Assembly (NCBI GenBank): GCA_020353535.1
Contig: CP070696.1
Location: 3,102,554 to 3,166,553 of the forward strand
Origin: Spirochaetaceae bacterium
Lineage (GTDB): Bacteria > Spirochaetota > Spirochaetia > SZUA-6 > DRHE01
Direction of reading: 5' to 3'
Length of the DNA: 64,000 nucleotides
The translations under genes were made by a program, and so were the position numbers. Each line of letters opens with the position of its first letter. The first letter of the stretch is position 1. Under the pieces are notes generated by a model. That model was given only the letters and a program-made list of their open reading frames with translations. It searched no databases and was not told where the DNA came from. Positions 25,675 to 34,238 of this stretch are shown in pieces.

Positions 25675-26535
25675 ATGATCATCAATCACAACATGAGCGC
25701 GCTGTTCGCAGCGCGACAAGAAAAGCTAAACACCTGGGTCCTGGACAAAAACATGGAGAAACTGTCCTCGGGCCTGCGGATTACCCGGGCTGGCGACGAT
25801 GCCTCCGGGTTGGCGGTATCCGAGAAGATGCGCAGCCAGATTCGCGGTCTGCTGAGGGCGGAGAAAAATACCATGGACGGCATCTCCTTCATTCAGACCA
25901 CCGAAGGATATCTGCAGGAGAGCCAGGACATCATTCAGAGGCTGCGAGAACTGGCGGTACAGGCGGCCAACGGAATCTATTCCGACGAAGACCGCATGCA
26001 GATCCAGGTGGAGGTTTCCGCGCTGGTCGATGAGGTCGACCGCATCGCCTCCCACGCTCAGTTCAACGGCATGAATATGCTGACCGGACGCTTTGCCCGG
26101 GAAACCGGCGAGAACATCGTCACCGCTTCCATGTGGTTTCACATCGGGGCCAATATGGACCAGAGGGAGCGGGTGTTCATCGGTACGATGACCGCCGAGG
26201 GCTTGGGAATCAAGCAAACAGCCAGCGGAGACATCATCTCAGTATCTACACCGGATGAAGCCAACCGTGCTATCGGTGTGCTGGATGAAGCCCTCAAGGT
26301 GGTCAACCGGCAGCGCGCCGATCTTGGCGCCTACCAGAACCGTCTGGAACACACGATGAAAGGCCTGGCAGTCGGAGCCGAAAACATGCAGGCTTCGGAA
26401 TCCCGAATCCGGGACGCGGATATGGCTGCCGAGGTAGTCGAGTTTACAAAAAACTCGATTCTCCTGCAGGCCTCCATGGCGATGCTTGCCCAGGCGAACT
26501 TGAAACCTCAAACGGTGTTGCAGCTGTTAGGCTAA
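25675..26535 (+). CDS. flaB: Flagellin core protein FlaB (first copy)
   Basis: A 286-residue periplasmic-flagellum core flagellin with the conserved D0/D1 ends: [15 protein letters not shown] at the start and [15 protein letters not shown] at the end, plus [24 protein letters not shown]. The variable outer domains are absent, as usual in spirochaetes. The ATG at 25675 follows CACGGAGGAAACA; an in-frame ATG 36 bp upstream lies inside a leader hairpin and would spoil the exported N-terminus. There is no signal peptide, consistent with export by the flagellar type III system. A second paralog follows 267 bp downstream. Confidence 0.96.
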   Translation: MIINHNMSALFAARQEKLNTWVLDKNMEKLSSGLRITRAGDDASGLAVSEKMRSQIRGLLRAEKNTMDGISFIQTTEGYLQESQDIIQRLRELAVQAANGIYSDEDRMQIQVEVSALVDEVDRIASHAQFNGMNMLTGRFARETGENIVTASMWFHIGANMDQRERVFIGTMTAEGLGIKQTASGDIISVSTPDEANRAIGVLDEALKVVNRQRADLGAYQNRLEHTMKGLAVGAENMQASESRIRDADMAAEVVEFTKNSILLQASMAMLAQANLKPQTVLQLLG

Positions 26536-26607
26536 GGGACTATACTTAGATTTGTAGAGAAACCGTTTTCCGATCTTTGAAAACCTTCACCCTCCTGACG
26601 GTGCCAA

Positions 26608-26687
26608 GGTATAGAGATAGTTCGATGTATAGTGTTGCCGAGCTCTTGTAGAGCTTGGCAACACCCATCGAAGAGGATCTCTATACC
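26608..26687. repeat. 80-bp near-perfect inverted repeat between flagellin genes
   Basis: Three nested arm pairs share one centre: GGTATAGAGAT (26608-26618) with ATCTCTATACC (26677-26687), TTCGATG (26621-26627) with CATCGAA (26666-26672), and GTGTTGCC plus AGCTCT with AGAGCT plus GGCAACAC around a 3-nt loop TGT (26647-26649). No U-run follows, so it is not a standard terminator. It may be a transcript-stabilising or processing hairpin, or a small palindromic mobile repeat. Confidence 0.75.
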
Positions 26688-26760
26688 AGACAGGAGAAAA
26701 ATGGGAACGGATTCGGAGAAGAGCGCGAAGGACTCCGGAGTTCCTGTCGGTATTACAAAG

Positions 26761-26798
26761 GAAGGCCAAGGAGGCCTTTCTCGTCAATTCAAGGAGGG
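26761..26798 (+). promoter_or_regulatory. Candidate CsrA-binding leader of flaB2
   Basis: AAGGCC (26762-26767) and GGCCTT (26773-26778) form a stem whose loop is AAGGA, and the Shine-Dalgarno AAGGAGGG (26791-26798) supplies a second GGA. The layout copies that of the first flagellin leader. Confidence 0.55.
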
Positions 26799-26802
26799 TG
26801 AG

Positions 26803-27663
26803 ATGATAATTAACCACAACATGAGTGCGGAGTATGCCAACCGCGTCCTCAAGTTTCAAAACTGGGAAGTGAACAAGAACATTGAAAAGCTTTCCTCCGG
26901 CTTGAGGATAAACAGGGCTGGCGACGACGCCTCCGGCCTGGCCGTATCCGAGAAGCTACGATCCCAAATCCGTGGTCTGAACCAGGCAGAGCGCAATATC
27001 GAAAATGCGGTCTCCTTCATACAGGCAACGGAGGGATACCTCGGAGAAACTCATGATATACTTCACCGCCTTCGAGAGCTCGCGGTGCAATCTGCCAACG
27101 GTATCTACTCCGACGAAGACAGGATGCAGATTCAGGTTGAAGTATCCCAGCTCGTAGATGAGATCAACCGGATCGCCTCTCATGCACAGTTCAACGGTAT
27201 GAACACCCTGACAGGGGCGTTCGCCGATCCAACCAGAGGAGGCCTTGAGCTTCGAACGATGTACTTTCAGGTAGGTGCAAACATGGATCAGAGAGAGCGG
27301 GTGTTTATCGGAACCATGACGGCCCAGGCCCTGGGACTTCAGAGCGCAGAAGCGGGGCAATCGATCTCGATTTCAACCCCCGATCAGGCTAACCGAGCAA
27401 TCGGTCTGGTTGATGCCGCTCTGACAGTGGTTTCCAGGCAGCGGGCGGATCTGGGGGCATATCAGAACCGGTTCGAAATCGCGGCCAAGGGTGTAGCGGT
27501 GGCGGCCGAAAACATGCAGGCTGCAGAGTCGCTCATCCGGGATACGGACATGGCTGCGGAAACCGTGCAGTTCGTGAAAAACCAGATCCTGGTGCAGGCC
27601 GGAACAGCGATGTTGGCTCAGGCCAACCTCAAACCGCAGACAGTACTACAACTGCTGCAATAA
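26803..27663 (+). CDS. flaB: Flagellin core protein FlaB (second copy)
   Basis: A 286-residue paralog of the preceding flagellin, starting [17 protein letters not shown] and ending [16 protein letters not shown], with [27 protein letters not shown] 26803 follows AAGGAGGG. An in-frame ATG at 26701, also with a good AGGAG 4 nt upstream, would add 34 residues; the conserved N-terminus argues for the downstream start. Spirochaete filaments commonly mix several FlaB types, so this copy probably co-assembles with the first. A 267-bp spacer with a large hairpin separates them, allowing different expression. Confidence 0.96.
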   Translation: MIINHNMSAEYANRVLKFQNWEVNKNIEKLSSGLRINRAGDDASGLAVSEKLRSQIRGLNQAERNIENAVSFIQATEGYLGETHDILHRLRELAVQSANGIYSDEDRMQIQVEVSQLVDEINRIASHAQFNGMNTLTGAFADPTRGGLELRTMYFQVGANMDQRERVFIGTMTAQALGLQSAEAGQSISISTPDQANRAIGLVDAALTVVSRQRADLGAYQNRFEIAAKGVAVAAENMQAAESLIRDTDMAAETVQFVKNQILVQAGTAMLAQANLKPQTVLQLLQ

Positions 27664-27695
27664 AAAGTGCGGTACTAACCGTTCCCAAAAACTCA

Positions 27696-27725
27696 GAAAG
27701 AGGTTTCTGGACGTCACCTCTTTTC
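27696..27725 (+). terminator. Possible terminator after flaB2
   Basis: AAGAGGT (27698-27704) pairs with ACCTCTT (27716-27722) around an 11-nt loop, followed by a short TTCT tract. A second hairpin GGGGAG/CTCCCC (27741-27760) follows before flaG. Termination may be partial, leaving some read-through into flaG-fliD. Confidence 0.45.
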
Positions 27726-27786
27726 TAAACCAAGTAGATGGGGGAGGTCGCGCACTCCCCTATCTTCACTTTCATGGAGGACCCAG

Positions 27787-28131
27787 ATGGGAATCGAGAT
27801 TCAAGGAGTACAGAATCCGCGAATCTCCCAGGAATACCCGAACAAGCCTCAGTTCCCCGAGGGGCGGGGTAAATTGGGGCGGGCACGACCTCCCGAACCC
27901 GTAGAGACGAAGAAGGATATCGGCAAGAGCCTCGATATCCTGCGGGAAGCCTTTCGGATGTTTAACCGGCGATTGAAGTTCAGCGTGAACGAAGAGATCG
28001 ACAGGGTGGTCGTAAAGGTGGTTGACGGAACAACCGATAAGGTAATCAAGGAGATTCCGCCGGAGGAAATCCAAAAACTGGTCGCCCGGATTAGAGAAAC
28101 GATCGGGATTCTGTTCGACGAGGAGATCTGA
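27787..28131 (+). CDS. flaG: FlaG-family flagellar protein
   Basis: A 114-residue protein with a variable N-terminal half and the family C-terminus LKFSVNEEIDRVVVKVVDGTTDKVIKEIPPEEIQKL. FlaG proteins influence filament length in other bacteria; the mechanism is not settled. The ATG follows GGAGGACCCAG. It lies between flaB2 and fliD, its usual place. Confidence 0.9.
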   Translation: MGIEIQGVQNPRISQEYPNKPQFPEGRGKLGRARPPEPVETKKDIGKSLDILREAFRMFNRRLKFSVNEEIDRVVVKVVDGTTDKVIKEIPPEEIQKLVARIRETIGILFDEEI

Positions 28132-28141
28132 CTCGTCGCGT

Positions 28142-28180
28142 GGCGAGCGAGTTTCAGCTCGCCAGGTCGGTGATGCCGAC
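28142..28180 (+). other. Two hairpins in the flaG-fliD gap
   Basis: GGCGAGC/GCTCGCC (28142-28163, 8-nt loop) and GTCGG/CCGAC (28166-28180) sit back to back with no U-run after them. They could adjust expression or stability between flaG and fliD. Confidence 0.4.
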
Positions 28181-28212
28181 TGGGCAAAACGGGCGTCGCC
28201 AAGAAAGAGGCG

Positions 28213-30306
28213 TTGAATACCGTCTGCATGCCTGGCCCCAAAACCCGTCTTTCCGCCTTCTTCATTCTAAGCGCTACCCTTACCCTCGTACCGCTGCAGA
28301 TCCTCGCTCAGAGCTTTTCCATTCCCGGTGTCAGCAGCAAGTACGACAGCGAGGAAACCATCGAAAAGCTGGTCGAGGCGGAAAGCATTCCGTTAGCCCG
28401 CATGGAGCGGGAGAGGGAGACCTTCAAGGATCAGAAAAGCGCCTGGATAAGTCTCAACCAGCGGATGGTATCGGTCCGGGACTCGGCCCAAAATCTCTAC
28501 AGCTTTCAAAACCCTTTCAACAACAAGATCGCCAGCTCTTCGGATGAGAGCGTCTTGACCGCCACCGCCGACCGCACGTCGGTGGAAGAGGAAGTCTCAA
28601 TTCTGGTGAAGCGCATCGCCACGGCGGATCGATTCTTGTCGAAGCCCATGCCGAAGGATTACAAGGTCCCGGCCGGGTTGTACCGCTTTCGCGTCGGCGA
28701 GGAGGAGGTTCGCTTCAATTTCCGCGGCGGAACCCTCAGAGAGCTGGCCGAGGCCATCAACGCCAAGTCCGAAGGTCTCCTGGAGGCTTCGGTGATCAGT
28801 GACAGCAAGAACACCCAGGTATTTCTCATAGAGAGCAAGAAAACCGGAGCCCGGAACCAGATGACTTTGCACGACCAAGCTGCCGTCTTCGGCGAGGAGG
28901 CGGGAATCATCGAGCGCTCCCTAGAAGCCAGCCGCACGATACAGCTCAGTCCTTCCCTGGTTGAAGGAGAGGAGATTTCGGTCAGCGAGGGAACGCTGAG
29001 ATTGAAGCCGGTATCGGAGGCCAAGATCCCCCTTCGCCCGCCCCATACCATGAAAACCAATATGGTACTTTCCCTCGAGGTACGGGTGCAGAGACTGCCG
29101 GAGGAGCCCTACGAGCAGCCCACGGCGCCGCCGGGACCGGCGATACCGTCGGTAGGCGGAATCGAGTTCGAAGGGATCGGGGTAGAAAGCGCCCGCTCCC
29201 GAACAGTGCTGCCCCCATGGGAACCCCCGGAACCGCCCCAACGAGTAGATGATGCCAAGATACTCTTCGTTCAGGAGGGTGATCGCCTTATCGCCCTGCC
29301 CCCGCTGCAGGACTCCGATGAGTTTGTTCCGCTGCAGTTCGAAGCTTCCGAGCTGCCAGCACGAATCGACGGCCTGGTGGTACGCAACCGCAACACCCAT
29401 CGGATCGTGGAGGTCCGCAACATCCGCATCTACGACAAGACCGCCCGGGGCGAGTACAGGGCGCTCAACCCGCTGTCCTCTGCGGAAGACGCCCTTATAG
29501 AAATGAACGGAATCGAGATTACCCGGGAAAGCAACGATATCGACGATCTGCTTCCCGGTGTAAATATCACCCTTCACGGCGCCGGTGACCTTCCAGTGTC
29601 CCTTTCGGTAGCCAGGGACATGGAATCCATCAAGGAAGGGCTGTACAACTTTATCGGCTATTACAACCGGCTTCTCATGCACATCGACATCCTTACCCGC
29701 CAGGACGAGCAGGTTTTGGAGAGCGCTATCTTTCTGGATGATAACGAGAAACAACAGGCCGAGCAGGACCTTGGCCTCTTCCAGGGGAATACCACCCTCA
29801 TGCAGCTGAAGTCCCGTCTTCAAAGAATCATGATGGATCCCCATCCAACCGACGGCGGCCGCGAATTGAGCCTGCTCGCTCAGATCGGAATCAGCACCTC
29901 CGGCGGGGGTTTCCAGAGCTCCGGCGTGGTGGACAGGACCCGCTTACGGGGATACCTGCAGATCGACGAAGCCAAACTTGAGGAATCCGTAACCCGCATG
30001 GGAGACTGGGTCAAACAGCTGTTCGGATACGACGGGGACAACGACCTGACCATCGACTCGGGCGCCGCCTATCAGGTTGACACCTACCTCAGGGCCTTCG
30101 TAGAGACCGGAGGCATTGTCGCCAACCGCATGGCTACTCTGGACGGCTCCATCGCCCGGAAGGAACGGGAGATCGAACGCTTCAACGAGCATCTGCAGGA
30201 CTACGAGGCGGAATTGCGCAGGAAATTCGGGGCCATGGAAGGGGCACTAGATAACCTTGAGAAATCCTCCCGAGCGATCGAAAATTTAAATAGGCGCAAT
30301 GAGTAA
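28213..30306 (+). CDS. fliD: Flagellar filament cap FliD, with signal-peptide-like N-terminus
   Basis: A protein of about 690 residues with FSIPGVSSKYDSEETIEKLVEAES, the FliD N-terminal signature, here beginning near residue 35, and a coiled C-terminus (EREIERFNEHLQDYEAELRR) that contacts the filament. The segment before the signature has basic residues, a hydrophobic core (about AFFILSATLTLVPLQIL) and a possible signal-peptidase site ILA-QS. No start codon exists between the ATG at 28228 and the signature, so the extension is unavoidable unless a rare codon is used. TTG 28213, preceded by AAGAGG, is given here; ATG 28228 is the alternative. The gene follows flaG by 81 bp containing two small hairpins. 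Confidence 0.9.
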   Translation: MNTVCMPGPKTRLSAFFILSATLTLVPLQILAQSFSIPGVSSKYDSEETIEKLVEAESIPLARMERERETFKDQKSAWISLNQRMVSVRDSAQNLYSFQNPFNNKIASSSDESVLTATADRTSVEEEVSILVKRIATADRFLSKPMPKDYKVPAGLYRFRVGEEEVRFNFRGGTLRELAEAINAKSEGLLEASVISDSKNTQVFLIESKKTGARNQMTLHDQAAVFGEEAGIIERSLEASRTIQLSPSLVEGEEISVSEGTLRLKPVSEAKIPLRPPHTMKTNMVLSLEVRVQRLPEEPYEQPTAPPGPAIPSVGGIEFEGIGVESARSRTVLPPWEPPEPPQRVDDAKILFVQEGDRLIALPPLQDSDEFVPLQFEASELPARIDGLVVRNRNTHRIVEVRNIRIYDKTARGEYRALNPLSSAEDALIEMNGIEITRESNDIDDLLPGVNITLHGAGDLPVSLSVARDMESIKEGLYNFIGYYNRLLMHIDILTRQDEQVLESAIFLDDNEKQQAEQDLGLFQGNTTLMQLKSRLQRIMMDPHPTDGGRELSLLAQIGISTSGGGFQSSGVVDRTRLRGYLQIDEAKLEESVTRMGDWVKQLFGYDGDNDLTIDSGAAYQVDTYLRAFVETGGIVANRMATLDGSIARKEREIERFNEHLQDYEAELRRKFGAMEGALDNLEKSSRAIENLNRRNE

Positions 30307-30324
30307 AAGTAGAGGAATAAACAG

Positions 30325-31218
30325 GTGGAGATTCAAATAAACAACCAGAACCTAGATTTCACGATTGAACGGGATGAGACCCTGGGGGATGTGGTAAAGG
30401 ACCTCGAAGCCTGGCTGGCGGGCACGGACCTCGTGCTCTATTCGGTAATGCACGAAGACCGGGAGCTGCTATCCCTGCCCTACGAACAGTGGGGATCCAC
30501 GCCCCACAGCCAGGTGGGAATCCTCGATGTCAAGGTGAAGCATACAAGGGAACTTACCGTGCTCAACCTTCAGACCATCCTGGAGTACCTGGATATGCTC
30601 AAACAGGGGATCGAAACGGGCGATGAAAAGCGGCTCGCGGAACTGCTGTCAGGCTTCTCCGCGCTGGTCGAGAGCCTGCAAAAGCACTTCCCCGATTCCG
30701 ATGCGGCCATCCGGACTATGACCACCCTGTTCCACAATACGGGAGCAGAACAGGTATCCGCCTGGACCGGGGAGAACAAGGCCCAGGCCCATCAACTCAT
30801 TGACCTGGTGCGCGCCCAGGTTTCCTTCCGCCTTCAGGAGCTGCTGGACCCTAAAACGGCTCTACAAACCCTATCGGGAGCTCTGAAAACCTGCATCGAG
30901 GAGATCAGTGAGATTTCGGTGCTTCTACAAACCGGCAAAGACAGGAAGGCTATGGATACGATGGTGCGATTCTCCGAGTTGTCTCAGAGCCTGGTCCGTG
31001 TGGTGGCCTCGGTCTTTCCTGCAGGCGGTGAGGTGGAAAATCCGGTACTGGTCGGAGGGATGCGCCTCCAGGATTTCTATCAGGAGCTCAACAGCATCCT
31101 GTCCGAACTGCTGGAAGCTTTCGAGGCCAAGGATTCCGTATTGATCGGCGACCTTATGGAGTACGAAATAGCCCCCCGTCTGCAGCAGCTGCGTAGCTTT
31201 CTGCAGGAGCTGACGTGA
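30325..31218 (+). CDS. Unknown mostly helical protein downstream of fliD
   Basis: A 297-residue protein, no signal peptide or membrane segment. The first 75 residues alternate short strands (MEIQINNQNLDFTIE, GILDVKVKHTRELTVLNL) like a small beta domain; the rest is helical with several Leu-rich stretches. The GTG start follows AGAGGAA. It occupies the slot where the FliS chaperone is usually found after fliD, and it overlaps the PilZ gene by 4 bp, but it is much longer than FliS and shows no clear similarity. A flagellar chaperone or assembly factor is only an inference from position. Confidence 0.75.
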   Translation: MEIQINNQNLDFTIERDETLGDVVKDLEAWLAGTDLVLYSVMHEDRELLSLPYEQWGSTPHSQVGILDVKVKHTRELTVLNLQTILEYLDMLKQGIETGDEKRLAELLSGFSALVESLQKHFPDSDAAIRTMTTLFHNTGAEQVSAWTGENKAQAHQLIDLVRAQVSFRLQELLDPKTALQTLSGALKTCIEEISEISVLLQTGKDRKAMDTMVRFSELSQSLVRVVASVFPAGGEVENPVLVGGMRLQDFYQELNSILSELLEAFEAKDSVLIGDLMEYEIAPRLQQLRSFLQELT

Positions 31219-32333
31219 TCCTACTGCAGACTCGCTACCAGTTCCTCGCCTCACCGGACAGCCGTACGATCATGATCTTCCTGGCGAGCGCTGCCGGTTT
31301 CATCGGAATAATCATCCTGGGGGGAATCATCTCCAGGCGGCGAAACCGACATCTGGACCCCGTTCAGCGGCGTAAATACGGTCGCTACGTTTTTCAACGC
31401 ATGGCGAGAAACATCGGTCTGCAGAGGCATCATATCGAGATTCTCGAGTATCTGATCCGGGTCTGCGGCGTGCGGCAGCCCTTTCTCATCTTTTCCAACT
31501 CAGGCTTACTCGATGATATCCTCAAAAAAGGCATATACGCTCTGCACCAGAACACTAAACTCAAAGAGGAGGAGCGGGAACGCCGTCTGACCTACATCTT
31601 CCAAATCAAACAGATCATCGAGCGCAACGCCCGCCGGGGCATCGGCGTCCGCTCGACCATCATGATGCGTCCCGGCCAATCCATCACCATCACCACGGAA
31701 ACGGGTAGACAGTATTCCACCCGGGTGGTATCGAACCTGAAAGACATGGTGGCCATCGCCGCCGTGAATGACGACGCCGGCAGTCAGATCCGCTGGCCCC
31801 GGGGTACCCGACTAAAGATCAACTTCTGGAGAGAATCCGATTCGGGATACGCCTTTGAAAGTAAGGTTTTGGGATACGATAAGGTCAGAGGTACCCTCTG
31901 CGTGCTCCTACATCATGCCAAGACCCTGAAAAAGGAGCAGCAACGGAAGTACCGCCGCAGTCCGATCCACCGCCCCTGTTTCTTCTTTCCCGTACTGGTC
32001 GTGGAATCCGGAACGGGCAGGAGGGCGGAAAAGAAGGCCGTTGTCCAGACCACCCGCCGCTTTCTCGGCAATCTCGTCGATATCTCCGCCGGCGGCTGTT
32101 CCGTCAACAGCCTCTATCCGTTGAAAACCGGCAGCCTGTGCAAGATCGAGTTCGAGCTTGCCCGTCGCCAGCGCATCACTGTATTCGGCAAGGTCAAGAG
32201 GATCCGGAAAACCGGTCTTCGCAGTGGGATCATGCATATCATGTTCACGAAGCTCTCCAGCCGCTTCCTCAACCAGATATACCTCTACGTCTACGACTAC
32301 ACGCCCCCCCGCTACCCCGTCCCCGCCCGCTGA
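31215..32333 (+). CDS. Membrane-anchored PilZ-domain protein
   Basis: A 372-residue protein with one N-terminal transmembrane segment (about residues 19-40, MIFLASAAGFIGIIILGGII), a helical region (about 45-135), an all-beta domain, and a C-terminal PilZ domain. The c-di-GMP motifs are RKYRRSPIHR (about residues 243-252) and NLVDISAGG (about 290-297). The GTG start overlaps the upstream stop by 4 bp. As the second PilZ gene beside the flagellar block it probably links c-di-GMP to motility. The layout resembles the spirochaete YcgR-like proteins. Confidence 0.85.
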   Translation: MILLQTRYQFLASPDSRTIMIFLASAAGFIGIIILGGIISRRRNRHLDPVQRRKYGRYVFQRMARNIGLQRHHIEILEYLIRVCGVRQPFLIFSNSGLLDDILKKGIYALHQNTKLKEEERERRLTYIFQIKQIIERNARRGIGVRSTIMMRPGQSITITTETGRQYSTRVVSNLKDMVAIAAVNDDAGSQIRWPRGTRLKINFWRESDSGYAFESKVLGYDKVRGTLCVLLHHAKTLKKEQQRKYRRSPIHRPCFFFPVLVVESGTGRRAEKKAVVQTTRRFLGNLVDISAGGCSVNSLYPLKTGSLCKIEFELARRQRITVFGKVKRIRKTGLRSGIMHIMFTKLSSRFLNQIYLYVYDYTPPRYPVPAR

Positions 32334-32420
32334 AGTTGAAGCGACCTCTCAGCTCCGATATCCGCACAACATTGACCGCCCCGCGTTTTTTCGCGTACCA
32401 TGCGAAATCGGAAGCTTTCC

Positions 32421-32855
32421 ATGCACCATAGTGAATCGGCGGAACAGACCATGGAACTCGGGGCCGAGATCGGCCGGCGGCTGGGCAGGGGGGATGTTGT
32501 GGCCCTGCACGGTCCTCTCGGAGCGGGCAAAACCACCCTGGTCAAGGGGATTGCCCGTAGTCTGGGTATCGTTGAGTCGGTCACCAGTCCGAGTTTTACC
32601 CTCATCGCCGAGTACGAGGGTATGCAGGAGGAGCGTCCTCTCGTTCTCTATCACGTCGATCTGTACAGGATTTCCCATGCGCAGGAGATCGCGGATCTGG
32701 GAATCGAGGAAATCCTGAACGGCGAGGGGATCTGTGTGATCGAGTGGGCGGAAAAAGCGGCGGAGTTCCTGCCGGACTCCGCCATCCATGTAGATATCAC
32801 GATAAAGGAGGGGGGAGAGCGCAGCGTGGAGATCAGTGGACTTTCCGGGCTATGA
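32421..32855 (+). CDS. tsaE: tRNA threonylcarbamoyladenosine biosynthesis ATPase TsaE
   Basis: A 144-residue P-loop protein needed with TsaB, TsaC and TsaD for the t6A modification of tRNA position 37. It has Walker A GPLGAGKTTLVKG, the family motif SVTSPSFTLIAEY, YHVDLYRI and the Walker B-like ICVIEWAEKA. The ATG at 32421 is preceded by CGGAAG at a suitable distance; an ATG 21 bp upstream lacks a Shine-Dalgarno. It overlaps tsaB by 4 bp. Confidence 0.95.
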   Translation: MHHSESAEQTMELGAEIGRRLGRGDVVALHGPLGAGKTTLVKGIARSLGIVESVTSPSFTLIAEYEGMQEERPLVLYHVDLYRISHAQEIADLGIEEILNGEGICVIEWAEKAAEFLPDSAIHVDITIKEGGERSVEISGLSGL

Positions 32856-33556
32856 ACAGTTTGGCGATCGATACGGCTACCACGGCCATGGGCCTGGCCC
32901 TGAAAAGCGACGCTGGAATGCACGCCCTTGTGCTTCAGGTAGGACTGAAGCACTCGGAGAAACTGATGCCCGCGGTACGCAACCTGCTGCGGGAAGCGGG
33001 TCTGCCCATACAGGATCTAGACCTAATCGTCTGCTCCACCGGACCGGGATCTTTTACCGGCATCCGCATCGGCCTGGCCACGGCCAAGGGCCTGGTGGCC
33101 GGGATACGGCCATCCGGTGAACGGCCATCCGCAGAGCGGCAATGCCGATTGATCGGTGTGTCCACGCTGGATGGGCTGGCCTACCGCTACCGCCGCTTCC
33201 CGGGCACGGTGGTGGCGGTCAATCCCTCTCTGCGCAAAAAGCACTACGCGGCCTTCTACAGAGCGGGCGCGCTGGCGGGGGAGTACCTGACATCTACCCT
33301 TTCGGACCTTTGCTCGGCCCTGAGCAGCCACCGCCCGGTCCTGATTACCGGCGCGGCTGCCTGCGACCTCTACGAGTTGATGGCGGACAAGGACAAGGCA
33401 GCGGCCGGTGAGCTGATCGTCGACGCTTCCGGGGAAAGCTGCAATCCGGTCGGTTTGCTGGCCTGCGGAGAGGCGAATCTGGGTGAGCCTGAGACCGAAC
33501 CGGTGCCGCTGTATTTGAGGAAGAGCGACGCTGAGATTACTTTTTTCGGCGAGTAG
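32852..33556 (+). CDS. tsaB: tRNA threonylcarbamoyladenosine biosynthesis protein TsaB
   Basis: A 234-residue ASKHA-fold partner of TsaD. It starts [16 protein letters not shown] and has the signature [20 protein letters not shown]. The ATG overlaps the tsaE stop (ATGA). The 3' end overlaps the convergent csrA gene by 20 bp. Length is normal for the family. Confidence 0.94.
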   Translation: MNSLAIDTATTAMGLALKSDAGMHALVLQVGLKHSEKLMPAVRNLLREAGLPIQDLDLIVCSTGPGSFTGIRIGLATAKGLVAGIRPSGERPSAERQCRLIGVSTLDGLAYRYRRFPGTVVAVNPSLRKKHYAAFYRAGALAGEYLTSTLSDLCSALSSHRPVLITGAAACDLYELMADKDKAAAGELIVDASGESCNPVGLLACGEANLGEPETEPVPLYLRKSDAEITFFGE

Positions 33557-33782
33557 CCCGATCCACAAAGCGATCCCACTCGGGGAGGGCGGAGGGCTTG
33601 GTCTTCACCGCTTCTATGTTTTCCTGCTGAATGGCCTGGTAGACCTCTTTGCGGTATACCTTGATCGATCGGGGTGCGTCGATCCCGATCTTGACCTGAT
33701 CCCCCCGTATATCGATAACCGAGATTTCTATCTCGTCACCGATCACGATGCGCTCGTCCACCTTGCGGGAGAGGATCAGCAT
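33537..33782 (-). CDS. csrA: Translational regulator CsrA
   Basis: An 81-residue RNA-binding dimer that represses mRNAs carrying GGA in hairpin loops and Shine-Dalgarno sites. The sequence [22 protein letters not shown], then [19 protein letters not shown], includes the RNA-contacting Arg and the FliW-binding surface region; the C-terminal tail is basic. Its start overlaps the end of fliW by 7 bp. Targets are probably the two flagellin leaders in this window. Confidence 0.96.
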   Translation of the reverse strand: MLILSRKVDERIVIGDEIEISVIDIRGDQVKIGIDAPRSIKVYRKEVYQAIQQENIEAVKTKPSALPEWDRFVDRATRRKK

Positions 33783-34225
33783 GGTTCCTGCCTCACCGCG
33801 GCCAGCTCTTTCAAAACGGGATGCCGCACTTCCCACTTTGGGTTCATGGAGATGCACTGACGGCCAATCCGGGTATCCTTATTGATGATGATCGGTCCCT
33901 GCAGATTGGCGGTCATTTCCACGGGATTCTGCGGAATGGTGACGATGGCGAAGGTGAGCATCTTCTCAGGGGAGTCGATCCCGATTTCCTCCAGCTCCTC
34001 TTCCAGCACCTCGACCGTGTAATCGGGCCGAAAAATGACCGGGTTGATCAGAACAAAGGCAACCTCCACCAGATCCAGTGCCTGGAGCCAGTAGAAGGGC
34101 TGCTGAGGTGCATCCAGAAGCACATAGCTGGTCAGCTTTTCGAAGCCCAGGATCCCGTAGGGGAACTGGATCCTCTGTCGCTCATCGATGTCGATTACTC
34201 CGTAGGCTTTTGTATCGACTCTCAT
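33776..34225 (-). CDS. fliW: Flagellar assembly factor FliW
   Basis: A 149-residue protein that binds CsrA allosterically and also binds cytoplasmic flagellin, so flagellin build-up feeds back on its own translation. Family marks are [21 protein letters not shown] and [17 protein letters not shown]. It lies 13 bp after flgL and overlaps csrA by 7 bp, the conserved flgK-flgL-fliW-csrA order of Treponema and Bacillus. Confidence 0.95.
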   Translation of the reverse strand: MRVDTKAYGVIDIDERQRIQFPYGILGFEKLTSYVLLDAPQQPFYWLQALDLVEVAFVLINPVIFRPDYTVEVLEEELEEIGIDSPEKMLTFAIVTIPQNPVEMTANLQGPIIINKDTRIGRQCISMNPKWEVRHPVLKELAAVRQEPC

Positions 34226-34238
34226 TATCCCACTCCGT

